Shown in pieces: positions 50,518 through 59,906 of a stretch of DNA of 64,000 bases. Position 1 is the stretch's first letter, and each line of letters starts with the position of its first letter. This stretch comes from Butyrivibrio sp. XPD2006 (GTDB lineage Bacteria; Bacillota; Clostridia; Lachnospirales; Lachnospiraceae): positions 1 through 64,000 of the forward strand of contig NZ_ATVT01000002.1 of assembly GCF_000420865.1 (NCBI RefSeq). The letters run 5' to 3'. A program made the translations under genes and the position numbers. The notes under the pieces are model-generated. The model saw nothing but the letters and a program-made list of their open reading frames with translations, did no database searches and was not told the origin of the DNA.

Positions 50518-53500
50518 TCAGAATGACTTTCTCTTTCTAAAGAGCATCATTCCCGCAAAGGCTATCGCTATCAAAAGCGCGCCGATTGCTACATAACATG
50601 TAGTTCCTACTCCTCCGGTTGAAGGAATAACGTTTGTCACAACATTTCTGTTGCTGACAACAACATCGCCGTAGCTTGCTGTTTGTTCATTGAAGGTCAT
50701 ATGGTATCCGGTATCTTTGGTTTCAACACCGCCAACCTTGATCTTGTTCTGACCTTCAGCGAAGTACTCCTGCCCATTGTACTTATATACAACTGCGTAA
50801 GTAGCAAGGTAGGAATCGGACTCTTTTACGCAGTACTCATATGCATTACCTGCATCATCATAAAGCGGAAGTCCTGTAACTGTCTGCTTCCAATCATTAT
50901 CGGATGACAGCACCACTGTTGTTCCTGTATATAGCTTCCATTCGCTGCTTCCTGCAGATCTCTGCCAGATATCAAGCGGCAGAGCTGAATGTCCGTTATT
51001 ATTAACATTACCTGACATATCAATCCACTCTTTGCTTACAGTAAGACTACCTGTAAGAGTGTTATTGAAAGCAACATCGTGAACGCCGTTTGTATTTGAC
51101 CATGTCATATCAAAATTGTAATCAGCGTTCATAAACGTTTTCAGGTTTTCGGGAAGTGTCAGTTTGCAAACAGCCAATGTGTTTCCTTCACTATCCCTAT
51201 AATAAATATCAGCTCCAAGATAGAAGAAATCCTCGGTTTCATTGTAAAGATCAACATTAGTGTCGTAGTTCTCAGGATTAGACATGTTCTCGCCGGTATA
51301 TTCCTTCTTGAACTGTGTATATTTCTTACGAACCTGAATTTCTACATAATAAACAGTTTTATCATACTTAACGCCGGGAGTATTACCCTCAACCTCAGTT
51401 ATCTTGTAGTTGTAATCACCCTCATATCTGAAAGGTACTGCCCCAAAGCTTGCTACCTGAGTATTATTTACTCCATCACCTGTAATTGTTACCTGCGTCT
51501 TCTCAGGCATAGGCTGACTAGCGAGATTAACAGTACTGTTAGAGCTATCCCATGCTCTGTAGCCCTTTTCTGTATCTGCCTCAATCTGGAAGGTGAAGGA
51601 CTTGTCAGTTCCCCAAGTACCACCAATGAAGTTCTTACTGATTTCAATAGGTCCTACAGGAATACTGTAATAGTTACATACCTGGACTGTCTGAACTTCT
51701 CCGCCAACATGAGCTTCAGGAGCTGTGTCATAGTGGTTACTAAGATCTTTTGAATAGACCTTTCGAAGGTTCTGTCCTCCTGTACCGTAATTGTCAGCTC
51801 CGGTATTTGAGTCCGTTGTAACATCGTACTTGGTTACTCTTGAAAGAGGAGTACTCTCAATCACATAGCTGCTATTAGAATTAGCATCATATCCAAGAGT
51901 AAGTCCGTCAGCAACCTCTTCCACCTGATATCTTCCGGCAGGAAGACCTGATATTGTCCACTGCGCGTTATTGTTATACGTTACCTTATAGCTCTTTCCG
52001 GTCGAATCGTAAAAAGTTCTATCCCTGCCATTCCTGATATCAACAAATCCCTTGATAACCAAATAGGTTCCGGTATCGAGATTTGTGACACGGAAGTAAA
52101 TATTGGCTAGCATAGCAGTCTTGGTATTATTTCTTACAAAATCCGAACCAAAGGCATTAACAACCATCTTGTGGATTCTGAGCTGTCCACCGCCTGTATT
52201 GAAGAAAGCAAGCTTCTCAGCATACTGGGTCGGATCTATCCAGTATTTAGTGCCTGTTGCAATAGCCTTGAAGTAAGTACCTTTGTCTGAATACTGAGAT
52301 TCTTTAGATTCAATCCTACTGATATTTACGTCCTGTGCAATCTGCTCCTGTGTAACCTTGTAATAGTTTATCTTTTGGTTAGACGTTCCAGGATTATCTA
52401 CTCTTACAAAAATATATCCTTTATCCTTCTTTACATCTGACCCTGATGCATTGGTTACATCATTCTCAGTAATGATCAGGCAAAGCTTACCTTCTGAATA
52501 TCCTGTACTGTTCAAATATCTGTACAGATCCGCAGAAGTATAGTCGACGGAGAAATTAATATCTTTTCCATCATTTGTCAGTTCACTTGTTATAGTCTTC
52601 ATTGATCCGTCTGACTGGATCTTTCTTACTGTAAAGCTGAACTTCTGATTTCCGGGATCTCCATCATTCAAATACTTATAAAGTGAAATACCAACACTTC
52701 CGCGTTTTGTTGTGTTTTTGAATGTCGGAATACCTGTAACCTTCTGGCTGTAAGATGGATCTGTGTAATATGTAGGAGCGCTTACTCTGTAGAAGGTTGT
52801 GTCTGTATATTCATTGAGTTTCTGACAGGTCACATCAACTGATGCATAGAAAATTGTAGTATCAGGTGAATATGCCTTACCTTCGCTGTCAGTAGAACCA
52901 TCTGTCTCCTGGATAGCATAGTAGAAGGTATCTGTCTCGCCAACTCCCAGTGTAGTGTACTGGTAATTGGGACGGTTCTTTTTATCTGCTTCGTTTCCAT
53001 ATCCGATGGAACCGAATATTACATACTCAGGACTTTCTTCTGTATTCTTAACTGTCTCAACTGCAATCCATTTATTGGCATCAAAATCCCATCTGTAAAG
53101 AGTAAACTTGAATCCGCTTACCTTTGAAGGTTTTCCGTCTACATTCTTATAAGCCTGGAACTGTGCTGTTCCGCTTATCTGCTGAACCTCATCATAAGTA
53201 TTGTGGAACTCACCCCCGATCACTACATTAGGGAATACTACCCATCCGGATGAAGGCTCCTTGTTGGTCCAGGTTGCATTCTGCTGTCCGGAGATCATAA
53301 CACCTGCCACGCTACCGGCACTGTATACGTCGGTTGCATAAGGGAAGTTCCAGATAATTGTTCTGGCAACCTTGTCTTCATGAGTTCCCTCAAGGGTATC
53401 AGATCCTGCTTCCACACCATCGTTAACCACAATGTACTTCTGAAGCCCAACACTTCCCGAAGCCACTACATTGAAGACAATGGTCTGATCAGAATTCTTC

Positions 53501-55863
53501 ATAATAGTAAGTCCGCCATTCTGACCTGTTATCTTGTAAAGGTTACTGTCATCTACAGTCACATAATATGTTCCTGCAGCATAGCTTGTCGTATCGATGA
53601 TATTAAACAGAGAACCTGCTGTAGTTGACTGGAAGAAAGCGGTCTGCTTTCTTGTTGCAAGATCTGCAGAAGCATTTCTTACATATGCCATCATGTCATC
53701 AACAACACCACCAAGCTCAGCTTCTGTATATGTTGTATCAAGCTTGATATGGTCTGCACCTTTCTCATGGCTCACATTACTTCTGTACTGACTGGGAACC
53801 ATGAAGTATGCATCTTCTCCCTTGAGCCTGAAATTACCCAGTATAGAAGCTGCGATAAATGTCTGCTCTGCAGGGTTAGTCATATCATTACCTGTCTGAG
53901 AATCTGCATATACTATCTTTGATGCAAAGTTAGTCTCAGATTCATTTACCGAAATCTGATATGAAGTAATACCGAAGTTTACTGCATCACCAAGAACCGA
54001 CTTGAATGTGTCCGTTCCGGGATCATGCTTCTGATAAGCAATAACCGCAAATACGGAGAAGGTATCAGAAGTAAACTCAACCTTCTGCTCATCTCCAACC
54101 TCTGCTGAAGCATCTGTAAGGGTCTCAACCTTGATATCCTCTGATGTGATATCTGTTGCTTCCTCAGTTGTTGCAATTTCTGTAGCTTCCTTAACTTCTT
54201 CTTTGATAGGAAGATGTACAACTGCAAGATCCTCGTTGCTCTCTGCTGCAAGTCCGTCTGAGAGCTGCTGGTCCTTGAACTCCATGGTTACAATAACTGA
54301 ACCCTCTTTAGGCTGGATCTCTTTGTCCTCATAGATGAATGCAATATCATACATGAGGGTGTTGTTCTCGCTGAAGGTCTCTGCACCGTCCTTGCCGGAC
54401 TCATTTGCTATAGCATCAGCATTCTCGTTAAGTGCATCGAGATATGCATCGTAATTGTAGTTTGATGACTCAGGTGTAACTTCAGCAACCTTGAGCTGGA
54501 TTCCTTCAGGGAATACTCCGCTTCTTGTGGTTGCGATCTTAACTGTTATCTTGCTGTCTTCAAAAGCAAACTCAGTTTCTTCACAAGCCTTGAGATACTT
54601 GAAAGTAATCTCTGTATCCTCGGTAACTGAGATAACATCACCACTCTTTGTTGTGATGTCATAGCCTGTAACTATTACTTCAGGAACTTCTGAAGTCTCA
54701 GCAGCTTCTTCAGACTCATCACTGCTCTCTGTAGCTTCCTCAGCATCTCCATCAGCAGTCTCAGCTTCTGTCTCTTGTTCTGCAACTACCGGAGTGATCC
54801 TGGCTATTTCGCTCTCCTCGTAGAAAACTCCCTCGTAGAAATATCCGTCGATAAGCTCCTCAAAATCTTCGTTAAACTCAAGCTCTTTTGTAATATTAAG
54901 CTCTGCTGCTTCCTGAATCTCTTCGCCATTGCTATCAATATATCTGGCTGTAAGCTTAACTGATTCTGCAGCGACAACCTCTTCCTCTTCAACATTCTCA
55001 GATGTATATGTGAGAACTACTGTCTTATTTTCTTTGATCTCTACTACGTCCCCACTTGCAAGTGTTACTTCGTAGTATTTATGCTCATCGGCATCCTGCT
55101 TGGCAGTGATAACTGTTATCACTGCACCGTCAATGGTTGCCTCCTTGAATACATATCCTTCAATCTCTCTTGCTTCGCTTGAGAAGTCGATACTGTCTGT
55201 AAGACTGATCTCCTTTTCATCTGCAAGAGCATCACCGTTTTCATCAATATAAGAAACTGTAAGAACTATATCCTCTGAAAGCTCAACCGCTTCTGCGTTC
55301 TTAAGTTTTTCCTCTGCTTCCTTGGCTTCCTTTTCAGCCTTCTCTTTTTCTTCGAGCTCTGCTTTCTCTTTTGCCTCTAGCTCTGCTTTCTCTTTTGCCT
55401 CGAGCTCAGCTTTTTCCTCGTCTGTCAGCTCATCTACAGATGCATTGTTCTCTTCTTTTGATTCGCCGTTCTCGTCTTCGATATCTGAAGCATCAGGATC
55501 TTCTCCGTTAAGGTTAGCCGCATCATCGCCCTCAGCACCGGTCTCATCACCATCCACTGATTCGTCACCCGAGCTGCCTTCCAAAGACGCTTCCGAGTTG
55601 TTCTCACCAGCACTTGTCTGCTGCAGCTTGTTTTCCTGAGTGAGTTCAATAAGCTCCTGCTCAAATTCCGCATCAGCTGTCGGAACAACTACGCCTACAG
55701 TCTCTAAAGCATCCTCTGTCATAGCTGTTGCAGGTTTGTTCAGCATGTAGAGTGTTGCTGTACCTGTCAAAAGTGAGATACAAAGAGCAAATACCAGCCA
55801 TTTCTTGTATCTCTCGTGCTTTGTTATGTAATTTCTGGCGCGATTCTCATCTACCTTGCGCAT
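50518..55863 (-). CDS. 1781-residue pilus tip adhesin
   Basis: Signal/membrane helix 20-42; acidic Ser/Glu/Asp segment 70-145; Glu/Ala/Lys coiled-coil repeat about 145-190; two MucBP-like domains about 197-290 and 303-425; a ZU5/doubled-motif-like domain about 430-610; a choice-of-anchor-A-like domain about 620-890 (TIIWNFPYATDVYSAGSVAG, then GEFHNTY); several pilin-isopeptide and SpaA/Cna_B-like domains 890-1740; sorting signal IPSTGG, helix and RKRKSF. AGGAG precedes the ATG; the 174-base leader after lepB has AAAGTTTAG repeats. It is the likely mucin- or host-glycan-binding tip of the pilus. Confidence 0.88.
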   Translation of the reverse strand: MRKVDENRARNYITKHERYKKWLVFALCISLLTGTATLYMLNKPATAMTEDALETVGVVVPTADAEFEQELIELTQENKLQQTSAGENNSEASLEGSSGDESVDGDETGAEGDDAANLNGEDPDASDIEDENGESKEENNASVDELTDEEKAELEAKEKAELEAKEKAELEEKEKAEKEAKEAEEKLKNAEAVELSEDIVLTVSYIDENGDALADEKEISLTDSIDFSSEAREIEGYVFKEATIDGAVITVITAKQDADEHKYYEVTLASGDVVEIKENKTVVLTYTSENVEEEEVVAAESVKLTARYIDSNGEEIQEAAELNITKELEFNEDFEELIDGYFYEGVFYEESEIARITPVVAEQETEAETADGDAEEATESSDESEEAAETSEVPEVIVTGYDITTKSGDVISVTEDTEITFKYLKACEETEFAFEDSKITVKIATTRSGVFPEGIQLKVAEVTPESSNYNYDAYLDALNENADAIANESGKDGAETFSENNTLMYDIAFIYEDKEIQPKEGSVIVTMEFKDQQLSDGLAAESNEDLAVVHLPIKEEVKEATEIATTEEATDITSEDIKVETLTDASAEVGDEQKVEFTSDTFSVFAVIAYQKHDPGTDTFKSVLGDAVNFGITSYQISVNESETNFASKIVYADSQTGNDMTNPAEQTFIAASILGNFRLKGEDAYFMVPSQYRSNVSHEKGADHIKLDTTYTEAELGGVVDDMMAYVRNASADLATRKQTAFFQSTTAGSLFNIIDTTSYAAGTYYVTVDDSNLYKITGQNGGLTIMKNSDQTIVFNVVASGSVGLQKYIVVNDGVEAGSDTLEGTHEDKVARTIIWNFPYATDVYSAGSVAGVMISGQQNATWTNKEPSSGWVVFPNVVIGGEFHNTYDEVQQISGTAQFQAYKNVDGKPSKVSGFKFTLYRWDFDANKWIAVETVKNTEESPEYVIFGSIGYGNEADKKNRPNYQYTTLGVGETDTFYYAIQETDGSTDSEGKAYSPDTTIFYASVDVTCQKLNEYTDTTFYRVSAPTYYTDPSYSQKVTGIPTFKNTTKRGSVGISLYKYLNDGDPGNQKFSFTVRKIQSDGSMKTITSELTNDGKDINFSVDYTSADLYRYLNSTGYSEGKLCLIITENDVTNASGSDVKKDKGYIFVRVDNPGTSNQKINYYKVTQEQIAQDVNISRIESKESQYSDKGTYFKAIATGTKYWIDPTQYAEKLAFFNTGGGQLRIHKMVVNAFGSDFVRNNTKTAMLANIYFRVTNLDTGTYLVIKGFVDIRNGRDRTFYDSTGKSYKVTYNNNAQWTISGLPAGRYQVEEVADGLTLGYDANSNSSYVIESTPLSRVTKYDVTTDSNTGADNYGTGGQNLRKVYSKDLSNHYDTAPEAHVGGEVQTVQVCNYYSIPVGPIEISKNFIGGTWGTDKSFTFQIEADTEKGYRAWDSSNSTVNLASQPMPEKTQVTITGDGVNNTQVASFGAVPFRYEGDYNYKITEVEGNTPGVKYDKTVYYVEIQVRKKYTQFKKEYTGENMSNPENYDTNVDLYNETEDFFYLGADIYYRDSEGNTLAVCKLTLPENLKTFMNADYNFDMTWSNTNGVHDVAFNNTLTGSLTVSKEWIDMSGNVNNNGHSALPLDIWQRSAGSSEWKLYTGTTVVLSSDNDWKQTVTGLPLYDDAGNAYEYCVKESDSYLATYAVVYKYNGQEYFAEGQNKIKVGGVETKDTGYHMTFNEQTASYGDVVVSNRNVVTNVIPSTGGVGTTCYVAIGALLIAIAFAGMMLFRKRKSF

Positions 55864-56037
55864 TTACCTAAGCTCCTAACCTTCTAAAACCCTAAACTTT
55901 ACTTGAACTTTCTAAACTTTATATAAACTCCCCGAGAGCAATCATAAAAACTCGTTATTTAGCAAATTTTTCTTTGAATTATGACCCAAAATCATTGGTT
56001 TTTCATAAGGCCAAAAAAATTAGCTGTAATTTTGATC

Positions 56038-56616
56038 TTACAGTCCTCCAAATTCGCTAAACGGATATACTCTGAAAAAGATCTTTCCAATAAGCTGTTC
56101 TCTGGTAACACATCCAACTACGCTTGATCTTGAATCAATGGATGCGCTTCTGTGATCACCCAGAACAAAATATCTGTTTTCCGGAACCTGATACGGAAAC
56201 TCAATATCGGTCGGTTCCAGGCTTCTGTCTGAAACATAATCCTCGGGAAGTTCAACCCCGTTGACTGATACTACTCCGTCAGCATCTATGTTGATCCAGT
56301 CTCCCGGAGATCCTAAAACTCTTTTTACCAGGACCTTGTTGTTATAGTAGAAAGCCATAAGATCACCCGGTTCAAAAGAGCTTTGATTCTGAGCTATAAC
56401 TATCTCACCGGTCTGCAGTGTCGGTGTCATTGAATCTCCCGTAACCTTCAGTACAGTTACAAAGAAACTCGATACCAAAACTGCAAGTGCTGCTACCGTA
56501 ACTACTACTATCAAGGTGTTTCGTAGAACTTTTCGATATTCTTTTTTGTTGTTCTCCCTCTTAAGCTCTTTCCTAAGATCATCAACCGAGGGTCTTAAGC
56601 TCTGTTCTTCACTCAT
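56038..56616 (-). CDS. lepB: Signal peptidase I of the pilus operon
   Basis: 192 residues: N-terminal membrane helix 34-56, catalytic Ser62 in GDSMTP, catalytic Lys98 in VLVKRVLG, and a GDHRSASIDSR box. Removes signal peptides from exported proteins; the position inside the operon suggests dedication to the pilins. Its ATG overlaps the stop of the coiled-coil gene by 8 bases, so translation is coupled. Confidence 0.93.
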   Translation of the reverse strand: MSEEQSLRPSVDDLRKELKRENNKKEYRKVLRNTLIVVVTVAALAVLVSSFFVTVLKVTGDSMTPTLQTGEIVIAQNQSSFEPGDLMAFYYNNKVLVKRVLGSPGDWINIDADGVVSVNGVELPEDYVSDRSLEPTDIEFPYQVPENRYFVLGDHRSASIDSRSSVVGCVTREQLIGKIFFRVYPFSEFGGL

Positions 56617-57358
56617 CAGTTTCGCTTGTTTCTTCTTTCTTCTTACGAGTTCTTGTTGTCTTTGGCTTTTCCTCGCTGTCTTTTGCCTTAGCCTTAGTTG
56701 TCTTAGTTGTTTTAGCCTTAGTTGTTTTAGTCGTTGTTGTCTTAGCCTTGGTTGTTCTTGTTGTCTTTTTCTTGGGCTTTTCTTCCTCTACCTGCTCAGC
56801 TGTCTCTGCAGCCGGTTCAGCCTTGGGCTCCTCCTTAGGAGTTTCAGCCGGCTGTGCCGGAATGAGCTGTCTTCTCGCGTTTGCAAGATCCCTCTGGAAA
56901 TCTTCGTATTCTGCCTTTGCCTTATCCTGTAAGGATTTGACGTAGAGGTCTGCTGCCTTCTGTGCTGACTCCAGGATACCTCCAATCATCAGTGAAGCCT
57001 CTGCAAGGTTTCCGGAGTTTTCTATTTTGGAAAGTGAATCATCAACCTGAAGCTGAAGTTCATTTTTCTCTCTTGTAAGTCTGGCCTTAAGTCCTGTAAT
57101 GTCCTTGTCGAATTTCGCCTGCATCTGAGCTTTCTGTTCATTGAACTTGGCTCTCATCTCGGCCTTTTCATCATCGAAGTTCTTGAGCATTGCTGCTCTT
57201 TCCTCGGCCATCTGTTGCTGCATCTGCAGCCTTTCTCTTTCGAGTTCTTCTCTGTATTCCTGTTCATGTCTCTTAGCCGCCTCGGCTTCCTCAGAGAAGT
57301 TGATCATCATCTCAAGGAGTTCTGCCCTGCTAAGTTTCTTAAGATTTACCTCTGCCAT
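56609..57358 (-). CDS. Coiled-coil protein with Lys/Thr-rich tail
   Basis: 249 residues, soluble: a long coiled coil at about 15-165 (RHEQEYREELERERLQMQQQ, and further heptads), then a Pro/Glu/Ala linker, then a repeated KTTKAKTT basic tail. AAGGAAGG lies before the ATG. First gene of the pilus operon, before signal peptidase I. The form recalls DivIVA-like scaffolds; it could mark assembly sites, but no function can be assigned. Confidence 0.78.
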   Translation of the reverse strand: MAEVNLKKLSRAELLEMMINFSEEAEAAKRHEQEYREELERERLQMQQQMAEERAAMLKNFDDEKAEMRAKFNEQKAQMQAKFDKDITGLKARLTREKNELQLQVDDSLSKIENSGNLAEASLMIGGILESAQKAADLYVKSLQDKAKAEYEDFQRDLANARRQLIPAQPAETPKEEPKAEPAAETAEQVEEEKPKKKTTRTTKAKTTTTKTTKAKTTKTTKAKAKDSEEKPKTTRTRKKKEETSETDE

Positions 57359-57396
57359 TTTGGCCTTCCTTGCCTATTGGTATTCATAACTGCATC

Positions 57397-57437
57397 AAAA
57401 AAGGGTATCATGCACGGACTTTAAGTGCATGGTACCC
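57397..57437 (-). terminator. Terminator in the pilus leader
   Basis: A 13-bp stem with one mismatch (57403-57415 with 57425-57437), then T6 on the minus strand, 39 bases before the first gene of the operon. It is a regulatory target downstream of the c-di-GMP aptamer. Confidence 0.78.
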
Positions 57438-57580
57438 TTGTCTTCATAATTACACACAAAAAAGGCGCACGCAAAAATAAGTCCAATCACATGTTGGTAT
57501 AGTTTTTGTTTTCCTTGTACTCTTGCAGTTCCCTCAAACTGCACGTTCTTCCATGAACAAACTGATAGTACTAAAAACCC

Positions 57581-57612
57581 AAAAAAATAGACCTGCTGTT
57601 TACACAAACAGC
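57581..57612 (-). terminator. Aptamer-proximal hairpin, likely riboswitch expression platform
   Basis: GCTGTTT (57595-57601) pairs with AAACAGC (57606-57612), followed 7 bases later by T7 on the minus strand. GGCTGTTT can instead pair with GACAGCC at the 3' side of the c-di-GMP aptamer, giving two mutually exclusive structures. Confidence 0.55.
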
Positions 57613-57639
57613 CATGGTCATTTTCTATGGTGCCGTTTT

Positions 57640-57740
57640 ATACCAGCACCAGCAACTGGCTGTCTTCTCACATATATGTGTTAAGACCCTTTAGCTTTGC
57701 GTCACCATCTCACGATGGCTTTGCCCTTATTCTGCTAAGA
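57640..57740 (-). ncRNA. Class I cyclic-di-GMP riboswitch (GEMM-I)
   Basis: On the minus strand the order of conserved blocks is GGGCAAAGCC, a P2 stem with GTGA loop (tetraloop), GATGGTGACGCAAAGC, AAGGGTC, a variable stem (ACACATATATGTG), then GACAGCCAGTTGCTGG. GACGCAAAGC and the GCCAG end are hallmarks of c-di-GMP-I aptamers. It lies in the leader of the pilus operon, between a consensus promoter and two terminators. It therefore ties pilus expression to c-di-GMP, which other genes in this window make and degrade. Confidence 0.93.
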
Positions 57741-57817
57741 TAAAACTTAACTCAAGAAAATAGAACTACCCTACACACAATTACTTTTAATCACGTTTTC
57801 CCCTATCGCGTGAGTTA

Positions 57818-57846
57818 AATATATAACATAACTTTAACTTTGACAA
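57818..57846 (-). promoter_or_regulatory. Promoter of the pilus operon
   Basis: TTGTCA (57841-57846) and TATATT (57818-57823) are spaced by 17 bases on the minus strand, about 80 bases upstream of the riboswitch. Confidence 0.75.
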
Positions 57847-57881
57847 CCTTTTTTTCACAGTTTTTTCACAGTTTTCGCAAT

Positions 57882-57908
57882 AAAAGAGCTGGAGCCCGCT
57901 CCAGCTCT
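57882..57908 (-). terminator. Terminator of the flagellar hook gene
   Basis: AGAGCTGGAGC (57885-57895) and GCTCCAGCTCT (57898-57908) form a perfect 11-bp stem; TTTTA follows on the minus strand. It insulates the pilus promoter from flgE. Confidence 0.85.
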
Positions 57909-57965
57909 ACGAATATTAATTTCAATAGAATGTAAAGTTTTTTATAGTTTCCAAAAGCAAACGCT

Positions 57966-59642
57966 TTATCGTTTTAATCCCTTTAGAATCTGAAGCATCT
58001 CATCGGATGTTGTGATGACTCTGCTGTTGGCCTGGAAGCCGCGCTGTGTGGTGATCATGTCGGTAAATTCCTTGGCCAGATCAACGTTACTGGATTCAAG
58101 AACTCCTGATGACAAATATCCTCCATTTTCCGTTACATAGTAGTACATAGGATCTCCCGAGTTAAGGGAAGCACTATAGAGATTATTACCAGCCTTCTCA
58201 AGTCCCATCGCATTAGGGAATCTCGCAAAAGAAATCTGCATCAGAAGCTGATCCTGTCCATTGGAGTACTTGCCGTAAATCGATCCGTCATCTGTAAAGA
58301 AAATTCCCGTCATATCTCCGTCAGGATAGCCTTGGTTAAGCCCCCTGGTATCACCCTTATATGCATAAATACTTGAACGGCCTGCTCCGTTCGGGCTTGC
58401 ATAATTGGTGGTATTGGAGAAATCAACTGTAAGAGGACCGATAACTGATGCATCACCATTAAATGTAAAAGTATACGATGTCGCATCAGCTATAGAAACA
58501 TGGGAGCCAGAAAAATCAAATGCAACAGGCCCCACTTCCCAGTCAACAAGCTTTTCACCTGTTTCATCAACAGGAGATTGAAACTCATATGTAAATGTAC
58601 TTCCACCTTCTCCTGCACGAACAAGCAATCCCGTAACAGGATCATATTCAAGCCTTGTACCCTCATCAGCTACGTCGACTGTATATCCGTTTGTGTCTGT
58701 TACATGATTGACCTTTACAAGGAATCCATCGCCATCTTCATATATGCCAAAATCAACTATGTAGGGATTTCCATCCGCTCCGTTTACTGTTCTCTCAATT
58801 GTTGGGAATGGGTATACAATATCGTTGGCTACTATAGCATTATTTTCAACGGATACTTTCATTCTCGACATATCGATAATTCCATCTAAAGTTCCGTCAC
58901 TGGGATTGTAGTTAAAAAGCAGCTTATGCTCATTATTCCCGGAAACTGTATTACCGTCTTTATCTACAATCTGATTCAGCAATACCTGGTATGTATTCTC
59001 ATTTCCATCGGCATTATCTGTAACTGTAAACTTCAGTGTGTATGTTTCACCATCATTTCCATAAACTTCAAGAGCCAGATTTTTTCCCTCTATCAGGTCT
59101 GTATCATCCCTGTCAATATTACCCTTCCAAAAAGATGCTGTAGTAGCTGTTCCAGGCATCGTCTTAGTCTCATCGCAGATAAGTGATCGTGCTAACCCGT
59201 TGCCAACAAGTCCAACACCGACATTGTGCTTTACATAATATCCGGTGCTGCGCATAACAAGATTTCCGTTTGCATCAATATCCATTGTTCCGTCTCTTGT
59301 ATAAAGCTCCTCACCACTGGTACCGCTTATGGTAAAGAAGGCATCTCCCGTGATCATAAGATCAAGAACATTATCAGTTGTCTGCATGGATCCTGTCTTT
59401 GTAATGTTGGTATAAACAGAACTCACCTTAGAACCAAGACCAACCTGGGCGGCATTTGTTGATGCAAGAGCCTGTCCGGCACCTGTACCGTTTTTGACTG
59501 TCTGATAAAGAATATCAGCAAAGCCTGTTGCCTGAGATTTATATGCAGTTGTATTAACATTGGCAATATTGTTACCAATGACATCCATTTCAAGCTGATG
59601 GGTTTTAAGTCCAGCGACTGCTGACCACATTGATCTCATCAT
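57966..59642 (-). CDS. flgE: Flagellar hook protein FlgE
   Basis: 558 residues from the ATG at 59642, chosen for GGAGG 10 bases upstream and the family N-terminus MMRSMWSAVAGLKTHQLEMD. NNIANVNTTAYK is the conserved N-terminal rod/hook motif. The middle carries variable hook domains, and the C-terminus ends VDLAKEFTDMITTQRGFQAN SR-type (LAKEFTDMITTQRGFQAN, then DEMLQILKGLKR). It polymerises into the hook outside the cell. No other flagellar gene is adjacent, so it may be a duplicate or a dispersed single copy. Confidence 0.9.
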   Translation of the reverse strand: MMRSMWSAVAGLKTHQLEMDVIGNNIANVNTTAYKSQATGFADILYQTVKNGTGAGQALASTNAAQVGLGSKVSSVYTNITKTGSMQTTDNVLDLMITGDAFFTISGTSGEELYTRDGTMDIDANGNLVMRSTGYYVKHNVGVGLVGNGLARSLICDETKTMPGTATTASFWKGNIDRDDTDLIEGKNLALEVYGNDGETYTLKFTVTDNADGNENTYQVLLNQIVDKDGNTVSGNNEHKLLFNYNPSDGTLDGIIDMSRMKVSVENNAIVANDIVYPFPTIERTVNGADGNPYIVDFGIYEDGDGFLVKVNHVTDTNGYTVDVADEGTRLEYDPVTGLLVRAGEGGSTFTYEFQSPVDETGEKLVDWEVGPVAFDFSGSHVSIADATSYTFTFNGDASVIGPLTVDFSNTTNYASPNGAGRSSIYAYKGDTRGLNQGYPDGDMTGIFFTDDGSIYGKYSNGQDQLLMQISFARFPNAMGLEKAGNNLYSASLNSGDPMYYYVTENGGYLSSGVLESSNVDLAKEFTDMITTQRGFQANSRVITTSDEMLQILKGLKR

Positions 59643-59664
59643 AGTACACGTACCTCCGATCACC

Positions 59665-59681
59665 GGATGCCCTGTGCATCC
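59665..59681 (-). other. Short hairpin in the flgE leader
   Basis: GGATGC/GCATCC with a 5-base loop lies 11-16 bases upstream of the flgE ribosome site. It could modulate translation. Confidence 0.3.
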
Positions 59682-59862
59682 AAAAGCAATTTGGTAATCT
59701 CTCCTGCGTACGTCCGTGTACTTAATCGAAATCCTTTTTCTGAAGATTTTTACATATCAAAAGAAGAACGGATATACTCCGTCATATTTTTTATCGTATA
59801 AACAGGTGTATAACTTTAGAACAAAATCCAATTTTTTTGATATAAATTTTCTTTAGTTAGTG

Positions 59863-59868
59863 TATAAT
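59863..59868 (+). promoter_or_regulatory. -10 box of the serine acetyltransferase gene
   Basis: TATAAT lies 38 bases before the chosen ATG (59907); no clear -35. Its position makes the TTG/GTG starts at 59868-59873 unlikely, because they overlap the promoter. Confidence 0.45.
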
Positions 59869-59906
59869 TGGTGGAAAGATTAAGAATTACGGGAGATCAC
59901 ATATCT

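Noticed and set aside
57395..57607. Possible 70-residue leader peptide in the pilus leader
   Set aside because: It runs through the leader hairpins, has no ribosome site and no recognisable sequence; better explained as riboswitch leader RNA.
58500..59462. Plus-strand frames across flgE
   Set aside because: Antisense shadows of the hook protein gene with no start signals.
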